64,000 bases of DNA from Aplidium turbinatum. Taxonomy: Eukaryota > Chordata > Ascidiacea > Aplousobranchia > Polyclinidae. The notes under the pieces were generated by a model. It saw only the letters and a program-made list of their open reading frames with translations. It was not told the DNA's origin and ran no database searches. Below, in pieces: positions 42,601-52,147 of this stretch. How positions within the stretch are numbered: the stretch's first letter is position 1; each line of letters begins with the position of its first letter. The DNA lies in the NCBI GenBank assembly GCA_918807975.1, contig OU964930.1, forward strand, positions 13,510,372-13,574,371, written 5' to 3'. A program made the position numbers and the translations under genes.

Positions 42601-45600
42601 GTCCTTGATTTGAAATTAGATCGATTAGTGGACTGGCATCACACTGGCGTGGAAAACATCACGTTGCATGTAAAAGTTCATCCGCGGAGACAATATTTAC
42701 ATCCTCGTAAGTAGAACAGACCAAACTTGGATTATAGGCTAAATTTTTTTTGTATATTTGTTAGAAAGTGCAATATTAAGGCGGGAGAAATGGTAGGCTT
42801 TTATAAAGCGGTAGTAGTTTGGTAGTTTTTTTCCTCAAGAGAACACACTAATCCTTTCTCGAGTAGTTGTAGATAAGGCGTAAGCTACATGTAGGCAGTA
42901 TGCTACATTGTACAAGGTGCGCAATTGTAGTCACAGCGGTTGAGACAATAATTTGGGCCCTGTGCTGACAAAAAGCTTAAAATCAAGGCTAAAGCCCAGC
43001 TTAAAATACACAAGAACTAAGAATGGGATTACCTAAGTTGGGATTACCTTTGTAGAAACGGTTTAAATTTTATAGGCTACCATTGTAGGTTTCGTTTTGT
43101 TTGTAGCACGAGAATGAATAAAAGTTATAGTAATGGACATTAAACTTGCTTGGGTAAAAAACTATGTTAAAGCATCTTCATAAAATTACCTGTATAGCCT
43201 ACAATCCCTACATTACATGATTTGGAAACATATTCCGTGCAATTTATCTAACATTTATGATTCAAGAATTAGACCAAAGGATAGTTTTAAAATTGCATAT
43301 GCCCTACAAGTCATAACTAAACTTTTATTTCAATTACTTTATCAGCTTCTAGAACCACGGCTGCACTATTGTGACCTATGGTCTGTGACCAAAGTCCATA
43401 ATAATTTCTTTACGTTTCTATTGGAGTTTTTGCGTATTCGCAAGCAGAAAAAATAAACTGAACTATTACAGCTGCCACGAAGCTTGTCAATGTAGTGGAG
43501 AAAGTATTGGGTGTACTTTTACATTTTCGTCGTTCTGAAGCTGATGAGGAACATTCCCGCCAAAAACTGCAATCCGCTTTGATGAACGTTCCGACCACTT
43601 TTCATAACTCAGATACCGGTATTGTAGTAATAGCCTACACCTGTCGGTTCATGTTAGCACTCAACATTAAAGGTAGTAGGTCGAGATTGAGTTCTGCTTT
43701 GTTTACTGTTTACCTTTTTCAGTTTTCTAGATGTGTAATAGTAGTCTGTACTGATTGCTTTTCGGCGCCATATGTGTGAGCGCACTAGTCGAACGTTGGT
43801 GCATGTAGCTACAGACCACAGACCTTGCAAAAAATTCAAAAACAATTAGCACAAAAAGAAGAAATAACCCTCCACACAAAGTAAAATTTGCCTGACTTTT
43901 GACACTTTTTATTTCTTTAAAAATAGTGTCTAAAAAGAATGTCTATAAAGACATCATTAAAAGTGACTACTGAGTCTGTCAGTACTACTGACAGTGGCCA
44001 GTGTTTCGTTCTTCCGATCTCTTCAGCGTAGTAAAATGAAAGTGGAAAGTTGTCTTGAAGCTTTGAGATGATGGTTTCTGAGAGTGATTTTAATAAGTCA
44101 ATGAAAATTGATTTAAGCAATGAATGAAATTTGTTAAAAATAAAAACTTGAGAAAAGATAAGAATTTGTTACTATGCTAAGACGTAACCATCATCAGAGA
44201 TGGATCTAAAATACAAGAAATTAGATACTCAAAAGTCATGCAAATTTCACTTTGTGTGGAGCTACATGTAGCCTACTTAAGAGGTTACTGTTGTTTTTTT
44301 TATTCACTTGTTGATTTATTCATATCAGTTTGTATCCTCTTTGGATCCTACTCTTATACCATGGGCCAATCCTAACAGGCTATAGATGTTTGCTGGTAGG
44401 CTACACCCTTTCATTTTCTTTGAATTAGCAGAAAGTTTGGATTCACGCGATCCATTCTCCAATAACAGTTGTGGAAAAAAATTGCTAGAAATATGTTTTA
44501 CTCAGCAATATCTCAAAAAATACTAAAAATATGGCACAACTAGTATTTTGTTACATGGTGTAATTGATAAAGCTTTCGCCACGTAAAGACGGCTTCTTCA
44601 GTATCTTATTCAAACACAATATTTGGAAATACTATATTTAAGGAAAACATCTAGATAAAGTGTAAATTAAACAAAATAATGCTATCGGCTTCGAGTTTAA
44701 ACTAATCACGAACACTTTTCCACTTTGAGCAGAATCTGAAACTTCAACCGAAGGTTCGCCCACTTTTCTACAGCAGCATCGTTTAAAAAAAGGACGAAAG
44801 CGCCGTTCACCCGCTTTCCCAACTCGTCAAACAATGACAGCCAACGCACCTTTGTTGACTTCAACCAAGCCTTGTCATCGTGCTTCATTTATAGTGAAGG
44901 ATGAAATTACGCATGTAAGTGACTAAATACTAAATAGGCTATTATTTGTATGCTCATTAAGCAGTAGCATTGACAGGGGTGTCAGGAGGTAATTAACCGG
45001 GGCCAGGGATGATTTTAGGGGCCAGTAGGCTAACCTTTCCATGGAATCCGGGAACTTAAAGAAACCACCACGTATTTAGATACAGCCTACGGAAGTGCGT
45101 TTTTTTAGTGTTTTGATTTGGGGCCCGAGGATTTCAGTGGTGCCGGGCCTAAATTATCTTCAACGGCCCTATTAAGTCGCCCACTCGCCAGTTTCATCAT
45201 TAGGCCTTTCAGCCGGTCATACCACTGCTGGCAGATGGCCTCCACATATGTTTCCACACCATTCTGTCTTTTGCTGTTCTGATCCAGGTGATGCCAATCT
45301 TTCCTTCTATGTCATCTCGCCATCTTCTTTTTGGTCTCCCTCTAGTTCTTCTTGCATATCTTGGTGTCCATTCTGTGGTTATCTTGGCCCATCTGCTGTC
45401 TGTCATTCTTGCTACATGTCCTGCCCATTGCCGCTTTAGGTTTGTTGCTGTTTCTATGACACCTTTGATACAAGTTTTGTTTCTGATGACTTAATTTCTA
45501 ATCTTGTCTTTGCTATTTATGTTTAATATTCTTTCCACGTTCTTTTGCGCTCCTGACAGTTTTCTTGTTTGTTGTTTTGTGAGAGACCATGTTTCTGCTC

Positions 45601-46632
45601 CGTATGTTAATGTTGGCAATTAGGCTACTGTGTCCATGATTTTTCGTTTTAGGCTAATTGGAATGTTCTTGTTCTTTAAAAAAGTGCTATATTGACCAAA
45701 TCTTCTTCAACCTGATGTTATCCTTTGGGTGATCTCAGTTTCGATGTCGTTTCCTGGTGTTATCATTTTCCCTAGATATTTGTATTGATCAACCTTCAAT
45801 GACATAACAAATCAAATTTTTGTCTTTATCGTCGCTTCTCTTATAGCCAAAGTTATGATGCTATACAAATAGTTTATTACTGTACGATAGTCTTATTGGG
45901 TTGATAATTAATTAATTAGCATACTATTATTTTATCATGCATTGAACAGAGCTTAAATGTTACATGGCCGGAAAACGGAAAGCAATTCTGGGATATTTCG
46001 GAATGTGTTGGACATTGCAACCGTGAATCTCTTCCATCCTGGGTCGATATAACTAATCATGCAAAAACAATAAGTTTGGTGTGTATTTTTCTGTTTTTGA
46101 ATAGCCTTAACTGAATTAACATACTCTAGCATAGCCAAGGAAAGTTTGTCCAAGTAAAGTTTTAAGCTTGTGATTTACTTAAGTCCAAAAACCGGCTCTT
46201 TTTAATGGAGTTGCCGACTGGCCCATTTTATAAGTGTAATATGCTTTGAACAGTTAAACGTAGCCTACATACCTACCTAGCTTAAACTCCATAAACTATT
46301 CGGTTAGTCATCTCTCGAACTCGGCCAACTCCTTGCTCAATTAATGCAGCTTTTGCGGTATAGATGGACATAAATTTGGTAGCTATCGAACATTAAGTTG
46401 TTTCTTGACAATGGAAATACATGCTTAAAGGTCACGACAAATAGTTTTTTTATCCGGTTCGTGAAACAGTCTTAAGTTATAACTAAATTACTTTATTCAA
46501 CAGCATAATCGAGGTGATGTTTGCTGCGCCCCCACTCAGTTCAATTCTCAATATTTTGCTACTGAACTTCATGGTGAGCTTCAAATTGAAGAAATTGACG
46601 ACATGGTAGCATCACAGTGCGGGTGTCGATGA
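39512..46632 (+). CDS. TGF-beta superfamily ligand precursor, 10 coding exons
   Basis: Ten exons join in frame: 39512-39633, 41088-41170, 41356-41427, 41576-41786, 42085-42229, 42568-42706, 43472-43672, 44733-44914, 45950-46078 and 46504-46632. They make 1413 nt, 470 residues plus stop. Residues 1-20 form a signal peptide (MRSEVYRLIPLVFLFIASCC). A long propeptide follows. The furin site GRKRR lies at 345-349, and the mature domain is 350-470. The mature part has seven cysteines in cystine-knot order: C372, C404, C408 (ECVGHC), C435-C436 (CCAPT), C467 and C469, ending CGCR. The conserved TNHA and DMV words are present. The ligand should be secreted, dimerise through one of C435/C436 and signal through Ser/Thr kinase receptors; the subfamily is unassigned. 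An RGD occurs at 431-433. Confidence 0.9.
39736..40520 (+). mobile_element. hAT-Charlie-like transposon, internally deleted
   Basis: The ends are CAGAGGCGTGCAAC and GTTGCACGCCCCTG. The exact duplication GGCTAGAG lies at 39728-39735 and 40521-40528. GGCCCGC words lie near the left end. It is 785 bp, inserted in intron 1 of the TGF-beta ligand gene, and keeps an N-terminal transposase frame at 40058-40396. Confidence 0.93.
40058..40396 (+). pseudogene. N-terminal BED-finger piece of a hAT transposase
   Basis: A 112-codon frame beginning MSTSKKRKVDYERRKFNNEW. It has CLICQNTIAVMKEYNIKRHY then CAKH, a C-x2-C...H-x4-H BED-type zinc finger. This is the layout of GTF2IRD2/ZBED-like hAT-Charlie transposases. 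The frame ends at a stop soon after the KTELSFKISE-like region, and no catalytic domain remains. Confidence 0.75.
41088..41170 (+). CDS. TGF-beta ligand exon 2
   Basis: Between ACTTTCAG and GTGGGTAA. It encodes residues 41-68, MEWLRSLSLTKAKQCLRYLN onward. It enters at phase 2 and leaves at phase 1. Confidence 0.75.
41356..41427 (+). CDS. TGF-beta ligand exon 3
   Basis: Preceded by a long T tract and TTTCAG, followed by GTGATG. It encodes residues 69-92, QVNSYSVAPGQRRSSTVMFS onward. Phase 1 on both sides. Confidence 0.75.
41576..41786 (+). CDS. TGF-beta ligand exon 4
   Basis: Between ACTTGCAG and GTGAGC. It encodes residues 93-162 of the propeptide, including KISPCHYHSQYVKKYWTDFF. It enters at phase 1 and leaves at phase 2. 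Confidence 0.8.
42085..42229 (+). CDS. TGF-beta ligand exon 5
   Basis: Between AACTTCAG and GTGTGA. It encodes residues 163-211, including AAELVLSRVSPSKLGEQFGR and SVSCDHSGRLHYL. It enters at phase 2 and leaves at phase 0. Confidence 0.8.
42568..42706 (+). CDS. TGF-beta ligand exon 6
   Basis: Between CTTGCAG and GTAAGT. It encodes residues 212-257, including MIVLDLKLDRLVDWHHTGVE and ITLHVKVHPR. The L-D-x-x-VxxW pattern is typical of TGF-beta propeptides. It contains an N-x-T sequon (ENIT). Confidence 0.8.
43472..43672 (+). CDS. TGF-beta ligand exon 7
   Basis: Between ATTACAG and GTAGTA. It encodes residues 258-324, including VVEKVLGVLLHFRRSEADEE and DTGIVVIAYTC. It is open only in the required frame and phase (1 in, 1 out). 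The donor is less typical, so the exact 3' edge is moderately certain. Confidence 0.7.
43870..44261. mobile_element. Inverted-repeat element (CTCCACACAAAGT ends) in intron 7
   Basis: The ends CTCCACACAAAGTAAAATTT and the reverse complement of CTCCACACAAAGTGAAATTT match over about 35 bp with two or three mismatches. It is 392 bp. No target duplication is evident. On the minus strand near 44200 it contains CTGATGATGGTTAC...GTAAC, a weak hammerhead-like order. Confidence 0.6.
44568..44612 (-). ncRNA. Hammerhead-like motif, probable Penelope-like relic
   Basis: The minus strand reads CTGAAGA, then AGCCGTC...GTGGC, then GAAAGCTTT. This is the common end-motif order of Penelope-like elements (CTGAWGA - stem - GAAAGCTTT). 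No reverse transcriptase remnant is seen beside it. Confidence 0.35.
44733..44914 (+). CDS. TGF-beta ligand exon 8, furin site and first knot cysteine
   Basis: Between TTGAGCAG and GTAAGT. It encodes residues 325-385. HRLKKGRKRRSPAFP carries the dibasic cleavage site (after R349), then STKPCHRASFIVKDEITH brings in the first conserved cysteine (C372). It enters at phase 1 and leaves at phase 0, which fits its neighbours. Confidence 0.87.
45186..45820 (-). mobile_element. Non-LTR retrotransposon 3' fragment
   Basis: The minus-strand translation in several frames gives QYKYLGKMITPGNDIETEIT, LTYGAETWSLTKQQ and LKRQWAGHVARM. A 65-codon frame at 45209-45406 reads RYARRTRGRPKRRWRDDIEG. These words mark the C-terminal end of the reverse transcriptase of endonuclease-type LINEs. 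It is frame-broken and 5'-truncated, lying in the intron between TGF-beta exons 8 and 9. Confidence 0.78.
45950..46078 (+). CDS. TGF-beta ligand exon 9, cystine-knot core
   Basis: Between TTGAACAG and GTGTGT, phase 0 on both sides. It encodes residues 386-428: SLNVTWPENGKQFWDISECV, GHC, then WVDITNHAKTISL. ECVGHC is the CxGxC signature. TNHA followed by a hydrophobic pair is the conserved helix start. NVT is an N-glycosylation sequon. Confidence 0.9.
46504..46632 (+). CDS. TGF-beta ligand exon 10 (stop codon)
   Basis: Acceptor TTCAACAG. It encodes residues 429-470: HNRGDVCCAPTQFNSQYFAT, then IEEIDDMVASQCGCR and TGA. The CCAPT and QCGCR-end words are hallmarks of the superfamily. Confidence 0.93.
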   Translation, partial: HNRGDVCCAPTQFNSQYFATELHGELQIEEIDDMVASQCGCR

Positions 46633-46790
46633 AAACTGAAGATTTCTTACGTCTTTTCGATGAATCTCACCTCACTGTGTTTGTGTATGCATAACATTTT
46701 CTGCAAAAGTCAACCTTGTAATTTTGAGTTATACTTGAAATGTTTCTTACACATTTCAGTAGTTCCTTGTTTGATCTACATTGTTAAATC

Positions 46791-46796
46791 AATAAA
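46791..46796 (+). terminator. Polyadenylation signal of the TGF-beta ligand gene
   Basis: AATAAA 159 bases after the stop codon, in a T-rich context (AATAAATACTTTTTGC). Confidence 0.6.
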
Positions 46797-47799
46797 TACT
46801 TTTTGCAGACTTATTGCGCTGTTGCAGTCTATAGGCCTCCTATTGCTGAGTAGGCTAAGCCATCGCTGTTGTCAAAAACGTTTTTATAGACCAGTCCATC
46901 TAGCCACCAGCTTTGGTAGGAATTGAAACGAAATATGACTGTTTTGTCTCGTGTCGGCTACGTTATAAGTAAAACATCTTACTTGTAGTTTGTCTATAAG
47001 CTATTAAAGGTATCGAAGGTCATTCAAATGTAGCTTGCAGTAATAACGAAATGTTTTTTACCCCCCCTCCCCCCCTTCTAGGCTATAGCCTTAGTGCAGG
47101 TCACTAAAATTTTTATCGCTACTCACAGAAAATTGTTATCACAAAATTAGTTTTTTTTTTCATAAATAGGCTACACGAAGATTAACTTGACTGACTCACA
47201 AATTTTCGTAGTAACCGGTTGTTTACTCAAGTCCACAGCATCTCCTCGAAACTTTCGTTTACGACACCGGTAGGCTACGTCTCATTACTGAACTCCTGTA
47301 TCCATAGACACCTTGTCGCTACGCTACATAACGCCATATGCCAGTTTGGCTAACTCTTTAGGAGCATTATGTAACATTGTATTTGAAGGAACTTTTTATC
47401 GAAACGCTTACAATGAGTGGACTTACAAGACATAAACTTAATTTCAATAACAGAAGTCTCAACAGATGTTTGCTATTTCTATCCTAGTTTTTGCATAAAA
47501 ATTGTAAGAATTTATATAGTCTTATGAAAAAGAAATGAATAAAGTAGGCTATTGTCCTACTTTTTTTAAAGATAACATGACGATCTCTTTTCCATCTTCC
47601 AAAACTCTTGGACGTGATACTCAACAGAAGCTTTAAACAGGGGGAGGGGAAGCGAAGTGTGGACCAAATTTTATATCAAATTAAACACGTTTCCCGACAA
47701 AATTATTTGTATTACATTAAACTAAAGCTGGAGCTTTATACAGTAGTTACAAGTAGTATAATCATCCTAGATTAGGATACTAATCTATACAATTTCTGT
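46797..47799. other. Intergenic, no gene seen
   Basis: AT-rich sequence with a C-run near 47062 and several GTAGGCTA-type motifs. No gene or transposon end was recognised. Confidence 0.35.
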
Positions 47800-48730
47800 G
47801 AAATTAAAGTTACACTCATGGCGAAGAACATTGAAACGCATTGTCACAAGGAGCTATCACCTAAGATTTTCAAGGTTTTAAAAGATTGTGAGTCGTTCTG
47901 GTGTTTACAAAGCAGTAAAAAGGTTGGTTCAAAGACTGGTACGGTAGCTGCTTACCAAAGGTCAAGAGCACCCCGGAGAGATCCGTAAGAACCAAAAGTC
48001 ACATTAAGATCACTGGAGAAAAGTTGCAATGGAATCCTGGAAGAAGAACCAAAAAATTTGCTAAAGAGGCACATGTTAGCTCTTTATTCGTCCAGGAGAT
48101 GCTGGTAAGAGATCTTAAGGTTAAGCTCTACAAAATTACCAAACGGCAACTTCTTTCTGATGCTACCAAGAAGAAGTTTGGAAGATCAAAGATTCTTTTG
48201 AATATGCTCCGCATGCAGCCACGAGTTCTTTGGACTGATGAGAAATTATTCCCTGTTCAAGTCATCAAAATCAACCAACATGTTTATCTGAAGATGTTAA
48301 AGGATGAAGGTGTTCCTTGAGATGGCGCAGCGGGTAAGGTGCTCCCTTTCCAATCATGCAATCCTGGTTCGACTCTCGGCTTATGCTGGTTGTTGACAAA
48401 CACTGCTCACCTATATCCAGGGTGTAATAGGCTACATTGGGTGGGTGTAGTTGCTCAAGTAAAGGCAGCTGAGAGAAAGGAACTGGCCACCCTACTCTCG
48501 TTAATGCCGAAGGCTTAGGATTAGCTTAAGGCTTAGAATTATGAGAACCTTATTTTATCTCCCAATGCTTGGATTCAAGTATGGGACTCGCCTTTATTTT
48601 TTTGTTTCTTGGGTGAGGAGAGTCACTGGAAATAAAGGAAATATGCTTCAGCAGGATGGAGCAACCTCTCAGACAAAAATTGCATAATTTGGTCCCGACA
48701 ATTTTATCTGTGGCTGACTACAAACGCTTA
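47800..48730 (+). pseudogene. Tc1/mariner-like transposase remnant, interrupted by a SINE
   Basis: An upstream helix-turn-helix-like part (DCESFWCLQS region, frame-broken) is followed by a 98-codon frame at 48024-48320. That frame carries VRDLKVKLYKITKRQLLSD, then RVLWTDEKLFPVQ, the first catalytic Asp motif. After the SINE the frame resumes as VRRVTGNKGNMLQQDGATSQ, the second catalytic Asp motif. Further downstream only scraps remain. Stops and frame changes show that it is dead. No complete pair of inverted repeats was identified. Confidence 0.82.
48320..48603 (+). mobile_element. tRNA-derived SINE (family 4) inside the mariner remnant
   Basis: The head reads AGATGGCGCAGCGGGTAAGG (A box TGGCGCAGCGG), then the B box GGTTCGACTC. 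The body includes GGAACTGGCCACCC and the 3' part GGGACTCGCC, ending in T-rich sequence. The flanks GTTCCTTG (48312-48319) and GTTTCTTG (48604-48611) are a probable 8-bp duplication. Removing the SINE restores the mariner reading GVPWVRR. Confidence 0.85.
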
Positions 48731-49054
48731 TTATGGTGATGGGAGTATTGAAGTGATGAGAATAGTAGAGAAAGCGAGAAAAAAAGTAGGCTACATGCTC
48801 AATCTAAAGTGCTCTATTTGAGTAAACAAATCAGATATAATAGACCTGTTGCGTTTTTTAATTAACATGCCACGTGACAAAAACTGTCCAGAATAGGCTA
48901 TGAAGCTTGGTGCGTTTTTGTTTATTTATTTAAAAAAAATGATATTGTTGATGTCCGTTTAGCCCCTGCCGTGGGGAAAAACGGACATATGACAATATTA
49001 CGAATAAGATTTCTCTATTACGATTTCTCGCCTTCTCTACTTCTCTACTTGATC

Positions 49055-49384
49055 GGCAGCAGTGGCCGAGTGGTTAGCGCGTTGGGCTCGCAGTCGAGAG
49101 CCTGCATGTTCGACTCCAGCCACCCGCACTTGCTGTTGTTTCTCTGGGCAAGAAACTTTACGATATTGCCTCTACCCAGTGATCGAATTCGAGTAATGGG
49201 TAGTAGCCTACCAAATTTAAGTCATACATAGAGTAGACAACCGGAAACCGACATTGCCGTCGGCTGCAGCGTAGGTCAGGTGTACGTCGGAAGGCGTAGG
49301 CTACACCGATGCATGGCGCTCAAGTCCGCTTTCCCGCAATGCAGGATAAAGATATGAAAAAACAAACAAACAAACAAAACAAAC
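49055..49384 (+). mobile_element. tRNA-derived SINE (family 1), intact copy
   Basis: The head GGCAGCAGTGGCCGAGTGGT has A box TGGCCGAGTGG and B box GTTCGACTCC; the tail is (CAAA)n. It matches the split copy at 32031-33258 along its whole length, apart from substitutions and small insertions. Two of the insertions create GTAGCCTAC (49203) and GTAGGCTAC (49296). Confidence 0.88.
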
Positions 49385-50712
49385 TAAGCGGGACACAATT
49401 AAGTTGAACTGATTACCAGTAGGCCTATTATGTACGTGACTTAAAAAAAACCTTTTAACAAACTGGTTATATTTCTACGCTGTTTTAATAACTTAATATC
49501 AACTCCATCGTTTTTGTTAGTTTTGCACGGGGCTGGATTCAAGCAAGGAATTTGTATTTACTGTAGCCTACATCAATCTTACTTTTTTTTTCCTTGCTGC
49601 CAATACTTTTAATTATTAAATCTATAACCATGTTCGATGTTTTACTTCTACCCCAGTCGAAAGATCCAGTCGTAAGATCCAGTCTACCCCAGTCGTAGGC
49701 TACTTCTACCCATGTCAAAAGATCGGCTGGTCTGGTTTTTACGAGAACATCTTGAGGCTAATATGGAGTGTGCACTATCTTGAAGAAATACACTAAACTG
49801 GATTTAAATTGTTTAAATAACCAAATTTTTCTTGATTTGTTGCTAGATTTGGTAAATGAGGGTTGTAACACGACGAATTTCAGTGGAACTTTTAGTTACG
49901 TATAATTTGTGTTTAATTAATGTAGCTTACCTAAATTTTGGTGTGGTTTGTTTAAATGTTTAGATGGAAGCTGAGTAGCCTTTGGTGGCCTTTTGCTACC
50001 ATCTTTGTTATGGAAATTATTTGTGTTTATTGTGTTTTGTATATTTTTGTTTTTTTGCTAATAAAACAAAATGAACTGAACTGCATATTAAATCAGACTT
50101 GTCTGGTGTGAAAAGAATAGCAATCAAACCGCAAAATATTTCTGGCAGCTCTGTATACATCAACAAAAAAATCTGATCATGTGAAAAAACCCGATAATTC
50201 GATAAAGTCTGAAGAGTTTTGACCATTGGTACCAACTGCCAGCTTGTGTTTTTACTTTTGATTTTGTACTTTCTGATCGATTTTTGACTAAATCTTGTGT
50301 TTTTTGAACAAATTCAAATTAATTGTTGTTACCAGTGGGAGTTTAGTATATAATTAAGAACTGGTTTTGCACTAGCCTATCTTGTAGGCTACTACGTTTC
50401 TGGCACTTAGGCATATCAACCAATTTTACTCATTGAGTTATAAAGCCTTACAAGATTAGCTAAAAACTTGATCTGAAGAGAGTGCGGCACGGTATGTGCT
50501 CGTCGTCAGACTCAGAGGTTGTGTTGCTTGATATCAAATGCAGCAAAAAGAATAGGCTACAGCAGCAATCAGCATGAAATAATGACAATCATTCACCAAG
50601 TTCCAATTAAAAAAAAAGTGGTATACTGTAAAACAGCCTTTTAATCGTCAATTGTTGAATCATCCTGACTTTAAAAGTTGGATTTAAGAAGACAAAACTG
50701 ATCGATATGTAG
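49385..50712. other. Intergenic with a possible LINE 3' end
   Basis: The stretch 49920-50098 ends with GCTAATAAAACAAAATGAAC then TGAACTG, a CR1/L2-like 3' tail. No coding remnant was found. Short duplicated words (TACCCCAGTCG, AAGATCCAGTC) occur near 49655-49715. No gene seen. Confidence 0.35.
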
Positions 50713-52147
50713 TAGGGTGGTTCAAAAAAAGTGAAATTTTGAAATTGTAAAGTCTCACCCTTTCAAAAGTTTCCATTTACTACAAAAACACCTTGTGTAA
50801 AATATTTTTGAAAAATATTATATCCCGTTTAGGGGTAGCTCAAAGCTTTCGAAATTTGGGGGTATATATCGTACGGTACCGGTATTTGACGAAATGGGTC
50901 AAACTTTAAATATCTGTATTTTGTAAACCCTTAAAGCAAACATACATCTGTTTGGGTTCATTTTCATCAGGTTGGAGAGTACTATAACTTGGTAAAGTCA
51001 AACAATGGTAAATATGTACTTTTGGAAAATTGTGATTTTAAAATTTTTACAAAATGACTGCAAAAACATTTAATACATTTTTTTAAACATTTAGTGGTAG
51101 CTGAAACATGTTGAAATTTCAGTGAAATCTGAAAATTGTTCCAATTGATGTATGTGATGCACAACACAATGCACATTTTCACATACAAAGTCAAGTGCCA
51201 GACAATTGATAGCCATGAACCATTCAGACTTTCTCAGGGAGTGTCTTTTTGTTGCTGTCAGGCTAAGCTTTTCTGTGTTTGTGCACACTGCACAACTCTG
51301 TGACAGATACTGAAGTTGTTCCTCATCACATGTCAGTAGGCCACTCAACTCCTGAATTAGAGCTACTCCTTGTGTACGTGGTCGTTGACAACTTTTATGG
51401 CCTGCACAATGTCACACGCTGCTTGAAAATCTTCTCGTCCTTTCCATGTCGCTGGATCTGCTTTGAGAAAACCATCAGGAAGGTTCTTTCCCTCAAAAAG
51501 CATTTGGGATCTTTGTGTGACAAAGTCGACCAAACAGCAAACAACTTCTTTGAATTTTTTTAGATTTACGTGAATTGGCTTCGGAGGATCTGCATTCTGC
51601 ATGTCCCTTGTTTTTGCAATGCGAGAACCATTTTTTGTTTCAGTGCTGCAGGCGCAATGGCGCATTCTTGTCAAACAAGGCCAGTTCAATAAACTTTTCT
51701 GATAAAAACTACACTTGGCCAATGAGCTTCACTGCTGCTGCTTTAGAAATGGCTGGGTTAATGTGTTTGTACTGTACCACAGTGTACCAGGGACTGCAAA
51801 GTCAGGAGGTCATTGTTGGGAACACAGGCTGCGAGAGGAGTTGTCATCCAGGCTTTGAGATAAACCCGAATGGTAAAGAAGGTTATATCTCGTAACCCTT
51901 TCTGTTCTTTGGTAATGGGCTTAAACTGGCTTCCGAACAGCCACATCTTTATGCTATAGATACCTTTCGACATCCAATGGGCTTAGTGCACCGGAGCCCT
52001 GAACTTAACTTCGTTGGCAGGAACTCCACCAAAAAGATCATAGACAATTTCAGCATTTCTAGGTAATCATTTCTTGGGTGGTTTTTGGCTAGCTGACTCT
52101 CAATTAAACTCAGGATATCATCCTTGACGTCAGAAAGGGATTCACTG

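Noticed and set aside
43217-43456. A candidate exon upstream of TGF-beta exon 7
   Set aside because: In the phase required by exon 6 it meets a stop, while the exon at 43472-43672 fits both neighbours.
44437-44514. A candidate TGF-beta exon reading SNNSCGKKLLEICF
   Set aside because: It looked like the start of a cystine knot, but no donor of the right phase exists. The exon at 44733-44914 supplies a furin site, the first cysteine and the correct phases.
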